The notes beneath the pieces are model-generated. The model was not told the DNA's origin. It worked only from the letters and a program-made list of their open reading frames with translations, and searched no databases. The position numbers and the translations under genes were made by a program. A stretch of DNA of 64,000 nt from JAIOZK01 sp964468645 (lineage in GTDB: Bacteria; Bacteroidota; Bacteroidia; Bacteroidales; JAIOZK01): assembly GCA_964468645.1 (NCBI GenBank), contig CAYXUU010000009.1:72974-136973 (forward strand), written 5' to 3'. Position 1 is the first letter of the stretch. Every line of letters starts with the position of its first letter. Shown piece after piece: positions 25,958 to 34,116 of this stretch.

Positions 25958-26821
25958 CTAAAATATTTTACTGTCAACTACAATTTTTGCCAGTATTATT
26001 AACGGTAAAAATTCGAGAGTGCAAAGATACAAAAATAAATGTAACCTTGAAAAAGCCTTTTCATTCAAACCTATTGATATTCCCCTGAATAACCATAACA
26101 GGAATATCCCTCCCAGGAGAATAATTGAAGCGATCATAAAAACTCTTAATTCCAGGAAACTGGCTAAGATTAACAAGGGCAGAATTGCCAATCCGCTTAT
26201 AATAAAAAAAATATGGGCATTGAACAGATAATTGTATGATAAGGCCTGCGTTCTGAAGACAAATCCTGATATCCGGATGAGGATAACCCTGGTTAACCAG
26301 TAAACCAGAATACCTGTAAGTAGTTCAAGATAGAATACAAAGTCAATCCTTAGCATGGAAGCATCCCCGAAACAGGCAACACTTTGATAAAGAAACAGTG
26401 AATATGACAGCATAGCGATGATCATCAGGGGAAGAAATATCCTTTCACTAAATAAATTCCCTTCCCTGATAAATTGATTTGCATAATTTCTTCCCCTGAA
26501 AGAATCAAGTATCTGTTGCAGCCTGTTTCCAAAAGTAAGGCGCATCCATACAAAGATGATAAAACATCCGAGAATTATACCTGCTATCCAATCCTGCCGG
26601 CTTCGTACCATTGATTCATCAACCAGGGGATGACTGAAATTTTCATGCTCAATGAAACTTTGTAAACTTATGTTTGCACCGTCTGAAAAAAAAGTTGAAT
26701 CAATAAGTGTGGTGTCATCAGTCAGGCTAAAAGATATCAACCCCTTTTTCTGAGGTTGCAATTTAACAACACTATCATGATTGAAACCGGACAAAATTGT
26801 ATCCTGAAGATAATTCTGCAT
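25958..26821 (-). CDS. DUF4271 membrane protein
   Basis: Inner-membrane protein of 287 residues with an N-terminal soluble stretch (about 1-75) and six or seven membrane helices. NQFIREGNLFSERIFLPLMI and a following aromatic helix match the DUF4271 family of Bacteroidota. Function unknown. Its position 20 bases before hemD is typical and suggests co-transcription with the hemD-rnpA-yidD block. Confidence 0.8.
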   Translation of the reverse strand: MQNYLQDTILSGFNHDSVVKLQPQKKGLISFSLTDDTTLIDSTFFSDGANISLQSFIEHENFSHPLVDESMVRSRQDWIAGIILGCFIIFVWMRLTFGNRLQQILDSFRGRNYANQFIREGNLFSERIFLPLMIIAMLSYSLFLYQSVACFGDASMLRIDFVFYLELLTGILVYWLTRVILIRISGFVFRTQALSYNYLFNAHIFFIISGLAILPLLILASFLELRVFMIASIILLGGIFLLWLFRGISIGLNEKAFSRLHLFLYLCTLEFLPLIILAKIVVDSKIF

Positions 26822-26849
26822 CTTGAATACCAGTATTAAGCTGATCGGC

Positions 26850-26857
26850 CAAAATTA
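26850..26857 (-). promoter_or_regulatory. -7 box of the DUF4271-hemD operon
   Basis: Minus-strand TAATTTTG fits TAnnTTTG, 28 bases before the DUF4271 ATG at 26821. It is divergent from the adk promoter. No clear -33 element. Confidence 0.5.
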
Positions 26858-26865
26858 CATATTAA

Positions 26866-26897
26866 TTGCAGCATTTTGACTGATATATTTATCTTTG
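26866..26897 (+). promoter_or_regulatory. Promoter of adk
   Basis: TTG at 26866-26868, 21 bases, then TATCTTTG at 26890-26897. The leader to the ATG at 26937 is about 34 bases. It shares the 115-base gap with the divergent DUF4271 promoter. Confidence 0.6.
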
Positions 26898-26936
26898 TGC
26901 CAACTTATTTATTCGTTATAATTTAATTCATTATTT

Positions 26937-27515
26937 ATGTTTAATATTTTGATATTCGGGCCTCCGGGATCAGGTAAAGGTACCCAGGCTGTAAAGATTT
27001 CTGAAAAATACAACATCAAACATGTATCAACTGGTGATATCTTAAGAAGTGAAGTTAAAGATCAGACAGAATTGGGAAAAAAGGCACAGCGCATCATGGA
27101 AAAAGGTGAACTGGTTCCTGATGAGTTACTTATTGAAATATTACATTCGGTAATAGAAAAAAATCATGGAGTAGCCGGATTCATTTTCGATGGATTTCCA
27201 AGAACACTTATTCAGGCGATAGAACTGGATCAGCTGATGAATGAAATAAATGATAGCATCGACCTGGTAATTTCACTTGATGTGCATGATGAAGAGGTTG
27301 TAGCAAGATTATTGAAAAGGGCAGAAATTCAAGGCAGAAAGGACGATAATAAGGAAACTATCGAAAACAGGTTAAATGTCTATAATAATCAAACTTCCCC
27401 TTTACTCGATTACTATAACAAGCAGAATAAGCTTGAGGATATTCATGGAATAGGATCAATAGATGATATCTTCAATAATATCTGCATGATTATCGATAAA
27501 TACCTCACATTATAA
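26937..27515 (+). CDS. adk: Adenylate kinase
   Basis: Cytosolic enzyme of 192 residues that interconverts AMP+ATP with 2 ADP. The P-loop GPPGSGKGTQ (8-17), AMP site STGDILR, and the DGFPRT motif (about 83-88) are intact. It is the short form: after LLKRAE the lid is only a few residues long with no zinc Cys cluster. The stop codon lies inside the left arm of an inverted repeat shared with the convergent gene. Confidence 0.96.
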   Translation: MFNILIFGPPGSGKGTQAVKISEKYNIKHVSTGDILRSEVKDQTELGKKAQRIMEKGELVPDELLIEILHSVIEKNHGVAGFIFDGFPRTLIQAIELDQLMNEINDSIDLVISLDVHDEEVVARLLKRAEIQGRKDDNKETIENRLNVYNNQTSPLLDYYNKQNKLEDIHGIGSIDDIFNNICMIIDKYLTL

Positions 27516-27584
27516 TTCTTAATAGAACCATTTTCCGGCAGAGCAGGGAAATACTGATGTTTGGATGATTCTATTAAGAATTAT
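27512..27584. repeat. 16-bp perfect inverted repeat spanning two stop codons
   Basis: ATAATTCTTAATAGAA (27512-27527) and TTCTATTAAGAATTAT (27569-27584) are exact reverse complements separated by 41 bases. The left arm contains the adk stop (27513-27515) and the right arm the stop of the convergent gene (27581-27583). It may serve as a bidirectional terminator or be a very small mobile-type palindrome. Confidence 0.85.
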
Positions 27585-28096
27585 TTGTGGAGCTTTTTTA
27601 AAATCATGCTTCCTGCAGCTTTAAATGCACTTTGTGCAGTTTCAATCTGGTGGCTGATTATTGTTATTAGTTCTGGTTTGATATCGGGAATTTTAATTGA
27701 AACTTCATACAGAATCTCAAGAGCATAAACTTTATGTGCAACCTCTGAGTTTGAAGACTCAAGGTAGATAAAACATCGTTGTACCAGCAATCCGAGGCTG
27801 TCTTCATCAAGTAAAAATGTATTTCCCATGAAGAGGTGGAGCAGATTACGTTTAGCTGCGTTATTCTGAATATGCCTGAGCTGATTTATTATTTCATTAT
27901 AATAAGGGCGGATCATATCGGGAGCTTGCTCCTGAATAAGAAAGATCACCCTGGAGGCCCTCATGGCAATCTTATCCCTGTCGGAATATGCCATTGCCAG
28001 CATCTTTTCGAGATGCATGGGGTGCTTTAAAATAAATGCAGCAGCAATATCGGCTGTTTTCCTTGAAGAGTCGGGTAACAATTCTTCGGGTTTCAT
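27581..28096 (-). CDS. Hypothetical helical protein, HEAT-like
   Basis: I do not recognise a named family. The 171-residue protein has no signal peptide or membrane helix and is predicted all-helical, with repeated helix pairs such as KIAMRASRVIFLIQEQAPDM and EVAHKVYALEILYEVSIKIP, which look like HEAT/ARM repeats. Such proteins are usually binding scaffolds. It lies 27 bases downstream of the large acyl-CoA synthetase/GNAT gene on the same strand and is probably co-transcribed with it. Confidence 0.6.
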   Translation of the reverse strand: MKPEELLPDSSRKTADIAAAFILKHPMHLEKMLAMAYSDRDKIAMRASRVIFLIQEQAPDMIRPYYNEIINQLRHIQNNAAKRNLLHLFMGNTFLLDEDSLGLLVQRCFIYLESSNSEVAHKVYALEILYEVSIKIPDIKPELITIISHQIETAQSAFKAAGSMILKKLHK

Positions 28097-28123
28097 GAGG
28101 TTACATTGAGGATTTCTTCCTTG

Positions 28124-30823
28124 CTAATTTTGATTTTTTGGGTTGATATATTTACTTACCTCAACAGAACCGTCAGGACTGAATTCGAGATTAAAACCAA
28201 GTTTTTTGAAAACTGTAACCATGGGCTTATTGTCAGAAGTTGTCTGAGCAATGATCCGTTTCAGGTTCCAGTTACTAGCAATTCCAATACAATATTCTGT
28301 AAGTCTGGTACCTAATTCCTTATGTTGCCATTGGTCTGCTATCAGAACAGCATATTCCACGGTCTCGTGATCAGGATCTGAGATCAGTCTTCCCACGCCT
28401 ATCAACCTTTTACGTCCTTCAAATTCTATCTCTGCCACGATGGCAATCTCCCTTGAATAATCAATAAAACAGAATTGTGTTGCAATCTCATGCGAATCAA
28501 AATGGAAGTTATATCTGAAGCGATAGTATATAGATTCTTTGGAACAGCTGCCAAGCAATACAAGCCAGAGTGGTTCATCTTCAGGTTTTATTGGTCGCAA
28601 TATAATTGGTGTTCCATCAGAAAGGGTTGATCCCTTAACGAGTTTCTCAGGGTACGGATGAAGAACCAGGTGAGAAAACTCAGCAAGTTCTTTACCCACC
28701 AGTTCCTGATCGATCACTATCCTTGCATCCAGGGCAATTGCATCATTTCTGGTAACAATTATTGGATTGATATCCATTTCTTCGATTTCAGGATAATCTG
28801 CTGCCAGGTACGACATTCTGATCATCACCTCAATGATCTTTTCTATATTCTTTGGTTCGCTGCCACGGTATCCTTTTAGAAGCGGGTAAATTTTTAATGA
28901 TTCGAGCATCTGCCGTGCCAGGCGTTCATTCAGCGGTGGAAATCCAAGTGTAATATCCTGGAAAATCTCAGCTTGTGTACCACCCATACCAACCAGTAAG
29001 ACTGTTCCGAAAACAGGATCCTTTTTAATTCCCATGATCAATTCAAGGCTATCTTTTGATTCAATCATAGCCTGCAGGGTAACACCGTCAATCCTGGCAT
29101 CCGGCACATTGTTTGAAACTGATGAAATCATATTCCTGTACATCGCCCTGACCATTTCTTCATTTTCAAGGTTCAGTGCCACACCACCTACATCTGTTTT
29201 ATGAGTAATATCATCTGAGAGTATTTTCATCACTACCGGATACCCTATTTCATGAGCCAGCTTTGTTGCTTCATCCTCAGACCGGGCTGTAAGAATTTCG
29301 GCAGTATTGATTCCATAACCTTTTACAAGGGCTTTTGAATCATCTTCATTAAGGATTTTATCTTTGATAAACGTGTTTTTTACAAATTCTTCCCGGAGTT
29401 GTTTCCTGTCGTAAGAAAATGAAACCGGCATATCTTTGGGTGTTTCGAAAAGTGCTTCAAGGTTTCTCGAATAACGCACCAGCGTCATAAATGCCCTGAT
29501 TGCCTGTTCGGGTGTTTGGAAAACGGCAATACCTGAATGATTAAAAACTTCAATTCCTTCCCGCATATTTTTTCCTCCCAACCAGGCAGCCATGATAGGT
29601 TTGGTTGTATTCTCCGATAACCTGGCTATCTGCTTTGCTGTATTGGTAGGATCTGTCATGGCCTGAGGTGTTAGAATCACAAGCACGGCATCAACGCATG
29701 GATCATTAAGTACTATTTCTGTGGCACCTGTAAAACGGGCAGGTGTGGCATCCCCCAGTACATCAACAGGATTGCCATGCGACCAGTAAGTGGGGAGGAA
29801 ATCATTAAGCTTATTCATTGTTTCCTCCTTAAGGGTACATAGTTTTCCATCCAGAGCGATCAAAGTATCTGTGGCCATTACGCCGGGACCTCCGGCATTG
29901 GTAACGATGGCAAGTTGGGCTCCCCGGGGTATTCTTTTCCTTCCTATCAGGTCTGTAAAATCAAAGATGTCACCAATATCAAAAACTCTTGCAATACCTG
30001 CTCTTCTGAAAACAGCATTATAAATATTATCTTCTGAGGCAATAGCTCCTGTATGTGAGGCAGCAGCCCTGGCTGATTCAGGGAACCGGCCGGCTTTATA
30101 AACGATAATGGGTTTCTTTCGTGCAAAAGCCCTTGCAGCGGTCATGAATGACCGGGCATTGGTAACGGACTCAACATAGAGAATGATAGACTTTGTATTC
30201 GGATCCTGACCGAAATAATCTATCAGGTCGCCAAAATTAACATCCATGCTGTTCCCGATAGATACAAAATAACTAAAGCCAATTTTTTCTTCAAGAGCCC
30301 AATCCAGGACTGAACTGCACAGTGCCCCTGACTGTGAAATGAAAGCAACATGCCCCTTTTTTGGCATTGCTGAAGCAAAGCTGGCATTCATATGAGAACC
30401 GGGAACTATCACACCCAGGCAATTAGGGCCAATGACACGCATATCGGGGTATCGTTCTTTTTCAGTTTTAACCCTGGCTTCAAGCGCATTTCCGTCAGGA
30501 CCGATTTCCTTAAAACCTGCTGACATAATGATAATACCATTTATTCCTGCTTCACCACATTCACGTATGATTTGCGGAACAACATTAGCCGGGGTTGTAA
30601 TAATTGCCAGATCAGGTGTCTTCGGCAAACTCTTTACATCGGGATAGCAGGGGATTCCTAGAACAGCTTCATGGTAAGGGTTTACAGGATATACAACGCC
30701 CTTGAAACCTCCTCCAACAAGATTGCTGAGTGTTATGCCTCCAACACTTTTCGGATCATTTTTTACACCTATTAAGGCGATTCTCTGTGGTCTGAAGATA
30801 CTGTTAAGCTTACGAATGCCCAT
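28124..30823 (-). CDS. ADP-forming acyl-CoA synthetase fused to a GNAT domain (Pat-like)
   Basis: Protein of 899 residues with an N-terminal CoA-binding Rossmann domain (about 8-130), a CoA-ligase domain with the phosphohistidine motif ASHTGAIASED (about 253-263), an ATP-grasp domain (about 480-700, YPVVMKILSDDITHKTDVGG), and a C-terminal GNAT acetyltransferase (about 730-890, ending in HKELGTRLTEYCIGIA). Size and order match PatZ/Pat protein lysine acetyltransferases, but those have lost the active-site His and this protein keeps it. It could make acetate and ATP from acetyl-CoA, acetylate Acs, or do both. A -7 box (TACTTTTG, 30872-30879) precedes it; acs lies 3.3 kb away. Confidence 0.85.
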   Translation of the reverse strand: MGIRKLNSIFRPQRIALIGVKNDPKSVGGITLSNLVGGGFKGVVYPVNPYHEAVLGIPCYPDVKSLPKTPDLAIITTPANVVPQIIRECGEAGINGIIIMSAGFKEIGPDGNALEARVKTEKERYPDMRVIGPNCLGVIVPGSHMNASFASAMPKKGHVAFISQSGALCSSVLDWALEEKIGFSYFVSIGNSMDVNFGDLIDYFGQDPNTKSIILYVESVTNARSFMTAARAFARKKPIIVYKAGRFPESARAAASHTGAIASEDNIYNAVFRRAGIARVFDIGDIFDFTDLIGRKRIPRGAQLAIVTNAGGPGVMATDTLIALDGKLCTLKEETMNKLNDFLPTYWSHGNPVDVLGDATPARFTGATEIVLNDPCVDAVLVILTPQAMTDPTNTAKQIARLSENTTKPIMAAWLGGKNMREGIEVFNHSGIAVFQTPEQAIRAFMTLVRYSRNLEALFETPKDMPVSFSYDRKQLREEFVKNTFIKDKILNEDDSKALVKGYGINTAEILTARSEDEATKLAHEIGYPVVMKILSDDITHKTDVGGVALNLENEEMVRAMYRNMISSVSNNVPDARIDGVTLQAMIESKDSLELIMGIKKDPVFGTVLLVGMGGTQAEIFQDITLGFPPLNERLARQMLESLKIYPLLKGYRGSEPKNIEKIIEVMIRMSYLAADYPEIEEMDINPIIVTRNDAIALDARIVIDQELVGKELAEFSHLVLHPYPEKLVKGSTLSDGTPIILRPIKPEDEPLWLVLLGSCSKESIYYRFRYNFHFDSHEIATQFCFIDYSREIAIVAEIEFEGRKRLIGVGRLISDPDHETVEYAVLIADQWQHKELGTRLTEYCIGIASNWNLKRIIAQTTSDNKPMVTVFKKLGFNLEFSPDGSVEVSKYINPKNQN

Positions 30824-30871
30824 TTGTCTAATTGTTAATTTCCAGGATTCTTATTTCTGTTAATTTTTTCG

Positions 30872-30879
30872 CAAAAGTA
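30872..30879 (-). promoter_or_regulatory. -7 box of the acyl-CoA synthetase/GNAT gene
   Basis: Minus-strand TACTTTTG fits TAnnTTTG, 48 bases before the ATG at 30823. No convincing -33 element 19-21 bases upstream. Confidence 0.5.
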
Positions 30880-31004
30880 CGAAGCAAATTGTTATTGCCC
30901 GTTTCTATAAGATAAATAATTGATGATTTAAAGATTTTTATTATGTTTATAATCTCATCTGAAAATTAACAACGAGAATATACTCCATTTTAATGATATA
31001 ACAA

Positions 31005-32720
31005 ATGAGTAAAAAGCCGCCAAATTTGCTTTATGGAGTTGATGATAAACCTCCCGTTTTTATCAATTTTGTTATGGGCCTTCAGCATTTTATGATCATT
31101 ACCATCTCCTTTGTTCTGCCAATAATAATTGTAAGGGAGTCGGGAGGAACTACTGAACAAACTGTTGCCCTGATTTCTATGTCGATGATCGCCGGGGGAA
31201 TAGGCACCATTATTCAAAGTTTGAATGGTAAACATCTGGGTTCAGGATTTTTGTGCCCCTCAATGTGCGGACCTTCTTATCTTACGGCTTCTTTGCTTGC
31301 TGTAAAAACAGGGGGATTGTCCCTTTTATTTGGTATGTTGCTGGTTGCCGGGTTTGCCGAGTTTCTGTTATCACGGGTTATTCATAAACTCAGGGTTCTA
31401 TTCCCCCCGGAAGTTACAGGTTTAATCGTTGCCATGGTTGGTATCACCATGATAAAACTGGCAATTACCTATTTCATGGGCATGGATGCCAACGATGATA
31501 CTGCCGAGTCGAATGAGATAATCACCGGAGCTCTTACGCTGTTCCTGATTATAGGATTGAATATCTGGAGCCGGGGTAAGATTAAACTATTCTGTGTACT
31601 TATCGGAATGTTTTTAGGCTATGGGATTGCCTATCTCTTTGGATTAATGGAAACGGCAGACCATTCTTATTTTAAAGATATTCCAATATTTGGATTCCAA
31701 TTATTAAAGCATCCCGGATGGTCATTCAGCTGGTACCTGGTTATTCCTTTCATAATTGCCATGTTATCATCAACATTGAAAAGCATCGGCGATTTAACCA
31801 CCTGCCAGAAGATCAACAACACCAATTGGAGGCGAACAGACATGAGAAATGTTAAAAAGGGGATTTTTGCCGATTCTTTAAGTTGTATTGCTGCCGGGCT
31901 CACCGGGGGCCTGGGTCAATCTACTTCATCAACAAACATAGGTCTTTCAATTGCAACAGCCACAACAAGCCGGCGGATTGGGATTACACTGGGAATAATA
32001 TTGATTGTCCTGTCATTTTTCCCGCCAATAGGTTCATTTTTTGCAATTATGCCAAAACCGGTGCTTGGTGCAACCATGATATTTGCCATTAGTTTTATGA
32101 TCGCGGCCGGGATTCAGATCATAACCTCACGTATGCTTGATGCGAGAAAAACGTTTTTACTGGGCATTTCACTAATACTTGGAATTGGGGTTGACCTGAT
32201 ACCTGAAACTTTCCAGAATGTACATCCGGTAATTCTACCCGTGTTTTCATCCTCACTGGCAACTGCAACTATTACAGCTATAATCTTAAACCTGATATTC
32301 AGAATTGGAATTGCCAGAAAGGTAACCCTGGAAGTGAGAGACAGTAAACAGGTGTTTGATAAGATAGAACACTTCCTTGATAAACATGGAGCAGTATGGG
32401 GCGCACGTAAAGAGGTTGTCAAACAGGTCAATCAGATCCTTTTTGCAATTGCAGAGTCATTGTTTCACAACGACATAGCCTTAAAAGATAAGGATGTATC
32501 TGTACAGGTATCGTATAATGAATTATATATCGATGTAATGGTTTATTATGAGGGTAAGGAATTTGTAATACCGGATAAACGACCCGATCCAGAGATGATC
32601 CTTGAGGATCCTGATATTATTGTACAGATGTCGAACTACCTGGTAAAGGAATTAGCCGGAAAGCTTGAAGTTAAAACCAGGAATAATATCCATTATATTA
32701 GTTTCAGAAGAGAGCATTAA
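31005..32720 (+). CDS. NCS2-family (xanthine/uracil) permease with C-terminal GHKL-like domain
   Basis: Protein of 571 residues. Residues about 15-440 form an NCS2 permease with about 12-14 membrane segments; FVMGLQHFMIITISFVLPII and the GFLCPSMCGPSYLTASLLAV segment are family hallmarks, and TGGLGQSTSSTNIGLSIATA is the second conserved motif. Residues about 440-571 are soluble and look like a degenerate GHKL/anti-sigma-type ATPase fold: a helix QVNQILFAIAESLFHN, a two-strand hairpin, and a loop RPDPEMILEDPD where the Asp-x-Gly box would be. Probable substrate is a nucleobase; the tail may be regulatory. It is followed by a good terminator. Confidence 0.8.
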   Translation: MSKKPPNLLYGVDDKPPVFINFVMGLQHFMIITISFVLPIIIVRESGGTTEQTVALISMSMIAGGIGTIIQSLNGKHLGSGFLCPSMCGPSYLTASLLAVKTGGLSLLFGMLLVAGFAEFLLSRVIHKLRVLFPPEVTGLIVAMVGITMIKLAITYFMGMDANDDTAESNEIITGALTLFLIIGLNIWSRGKIKLFCVLIGMFLGYGIAYLFGLMETADHSYFKDIPIFGFQLLKHPGWSFSWYLVIPFIIAMLSSTLKSIGDLTTCQKINNTNWRRTDMRNVKKGIFADSLSCIAAGLTGGLGQSTSSTNIGLSIATATTSRRIGITLGIILIVLSFFPPIGSFFAIMPKPVLGATMIFAISFMIAAGIQIITSRMLDARKTFLLGISLILGIGVDLIPETFQNVHPVILPVFSSSLATATITAIILNLIFRIGIARKVTLEVRDSKQVFDKIEHFLDKHGAVWGARKEVVKQVNQILFAIAESLFHNDIALKDKDVSVQVSYNELYIDVMVYYEGKEFVIPDKRPDPEMILEDPDIIVQMSNYLVKELAGKLEVKTRNNIHYISFRREH

Positions 32721-32721
32721 T

Positions 32722-32755
32722 AAAGCCCGCTTTCAAAAAACGGGCTTTAATTTAT
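32722..32755. terminator. Terminator between convergent NCS2 and OFA transporter genes
   Basis: AAAGCCCG (32722-32729) pairs with CGGGCTTT (32741-32748) across an 11-base A-rich loop, followed by AATTTATTT on the plus strand and a T-run inside the loop on the minus strand. It lies directly after the stop at 32720 and 21 bases from the convergent gene's stop at 32769, so it may serve both. Confidence 0.8.
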
Positions 32756-32768
32756 TTCCGGTTGTTAA

Positions 32769-34022
32769 TTATTTCCTGGCGGGTTTTACCATAGCTGTTA
32801 GGAGGGTGCCTACTAGTACCGCCACACCTGTAATGGTGAATGCTAAAGCAAAATTACCAATATCACCGAGTGATCCGCCAAGAATTGGCCCAACAATCCC
32901 ACCAACGCCATATGCGAGAAAAACAAATGGATAATTCTGGCCAACATTTTTAGCTCCAAATGTATCTGCTGTTATGGTTGGAAAGAGTGCGAAATTGCCA
33001 CCAAAGTTAAATCCAATTAATGCAGCTCCAATATAAAGCCATATCTCGTGTTCGGCCATAAAAGTGAACAATATCACAAAGATGCCTTGAGTAGCTGTCA
33101 TTATCAATATTGAAGTTTTCCTTCCCAGTTTGTCTGAGATCATTCCCCAGAGAATTCTTCCCAGACCATTAGCAAGACTGAAAAATACAGCCATTGCTGT
33201 TCCGGCAATGGCACTAGCCTCAATTGCTGATAATCCTTGCTCCTGTAAAGCTTCAATTGGATAAAGCTTCATCAGGCCAATGGACATCAGTCCTGCTCCG
33301 GCACTGAATACAAACGTTAGGAAAATGAGATAGAATTGAGGGGTTTTAAGCATTTCGTTGCTGGTGAAGTCAAGAACTCCGGCAGCTTTTTTCCCTGAGT
33401 CGGACGCTTGTGGTGGTTCATACCCTTTAGGTTTCCAACCTTCGGGTGGAAATATCATCCAGAAACCACCAATAATAACCATAGCGGCAAAAGCGATTCC
33501 GTATATCCAGAATGTTGTTGATAAACCAATATCTTGAATAAGATGGCCCCATGATCCGGCAAGTTTTACCCATAGCATGGCACCGAATCCAAATCCGGCA
33601 ACTGCAAGGCCTGTGATCATCCCTTTTTTATCGGGGAACCAGCGCATTCCTACGGCAATAGGTACAACATAGGCAAATCCGATACCGGCACCCCCAACCA
33701 ATCCGATTAAAATCACAAGTGCCCAGAAACTTGTTCCTCCAAATAAGCCAGCAAGTAAATACCCCAGGCCTAATATTACACCGCCAAGAATTGCTAGATT
33801 TCGCGGACCCCATTTATTTAATCTTTTTCCTGCGAATACCATGAATACTGCAAATGAAGCTAATCCAACAGCAAATACTATCTGCGTTTGGGCTCTTGTC
33901 CATCCTGCTCCTGTTAGTTCAGGAGTAAATACCGACCAGGCATAAATTGCACCAAGGGCTAATTGTATCAGGATTGCACCCAGTACAACCATACCTCTGT
34001 TCATAACTTTTTTATTTTCCAT
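32769..34022 (-). CDS. OFA-family major facilitator transporter
   Basis: Membrane protein of 417 residues with 12 helices and the oxalate/formate antiporter family N-terminus QLALGAIYAWSVFTPEL (about 21-37). The cytoplasmic loop SDKLGRKTSIL is the MFS motif A copy. OFA members move small carboxylates, including YhjX-type pyruvate-responsive proteins. The next gene upstream on the same strand is acs (94 bases away), which favours acetate, pyruvate or formate as substrate, but this is inferred from context. Confidence 0.82.
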   Translation of the reverse strand: MENKKVMNRGMVVLGAILIQLALGAIYAWSVFTPELTGAGWTRAQTQIVFAVGLASFAVFMVFAGKRLNKWGPRNLAILGGVILGLGYLLAGLFGGTSFWALVILIGLVGGAGIGFAYVVPIAVGMRWFPDKKGMITGLAVAGFGFGAMLWVKLAGSWGHLIQDIGLSTTFWIYGIAFAAMVIIGGFWMIFPPEGWKPKGYEPPQASDSGKKAAGVLDFTSNEMLKTPQFYLIFLTFVFSAGAGLMSIGLMKLYPIEALQEQGLSAIEASAIAGTAMAVFFSLANGLGRILWGMISDKLGRKTSILIMTATQGIFVILFTFMAEHEIWLYIGAALIGFNFGGNFALFPTITADTFGAKNVGQNYPFVFLAYGVGGIVGPILGGSLGDIGNFALAFTITGVAVLVGTLLTAMVKPARK

Positions 34023-34116
34023 TATAATTTGGTTTTTGGTTAATAGACTAAAAAAGAAGGCACTTCAAGCCATTGGCTTAAAATGCCTTGCATTTATTAA
34101 TTATTATGTTCAAGAA

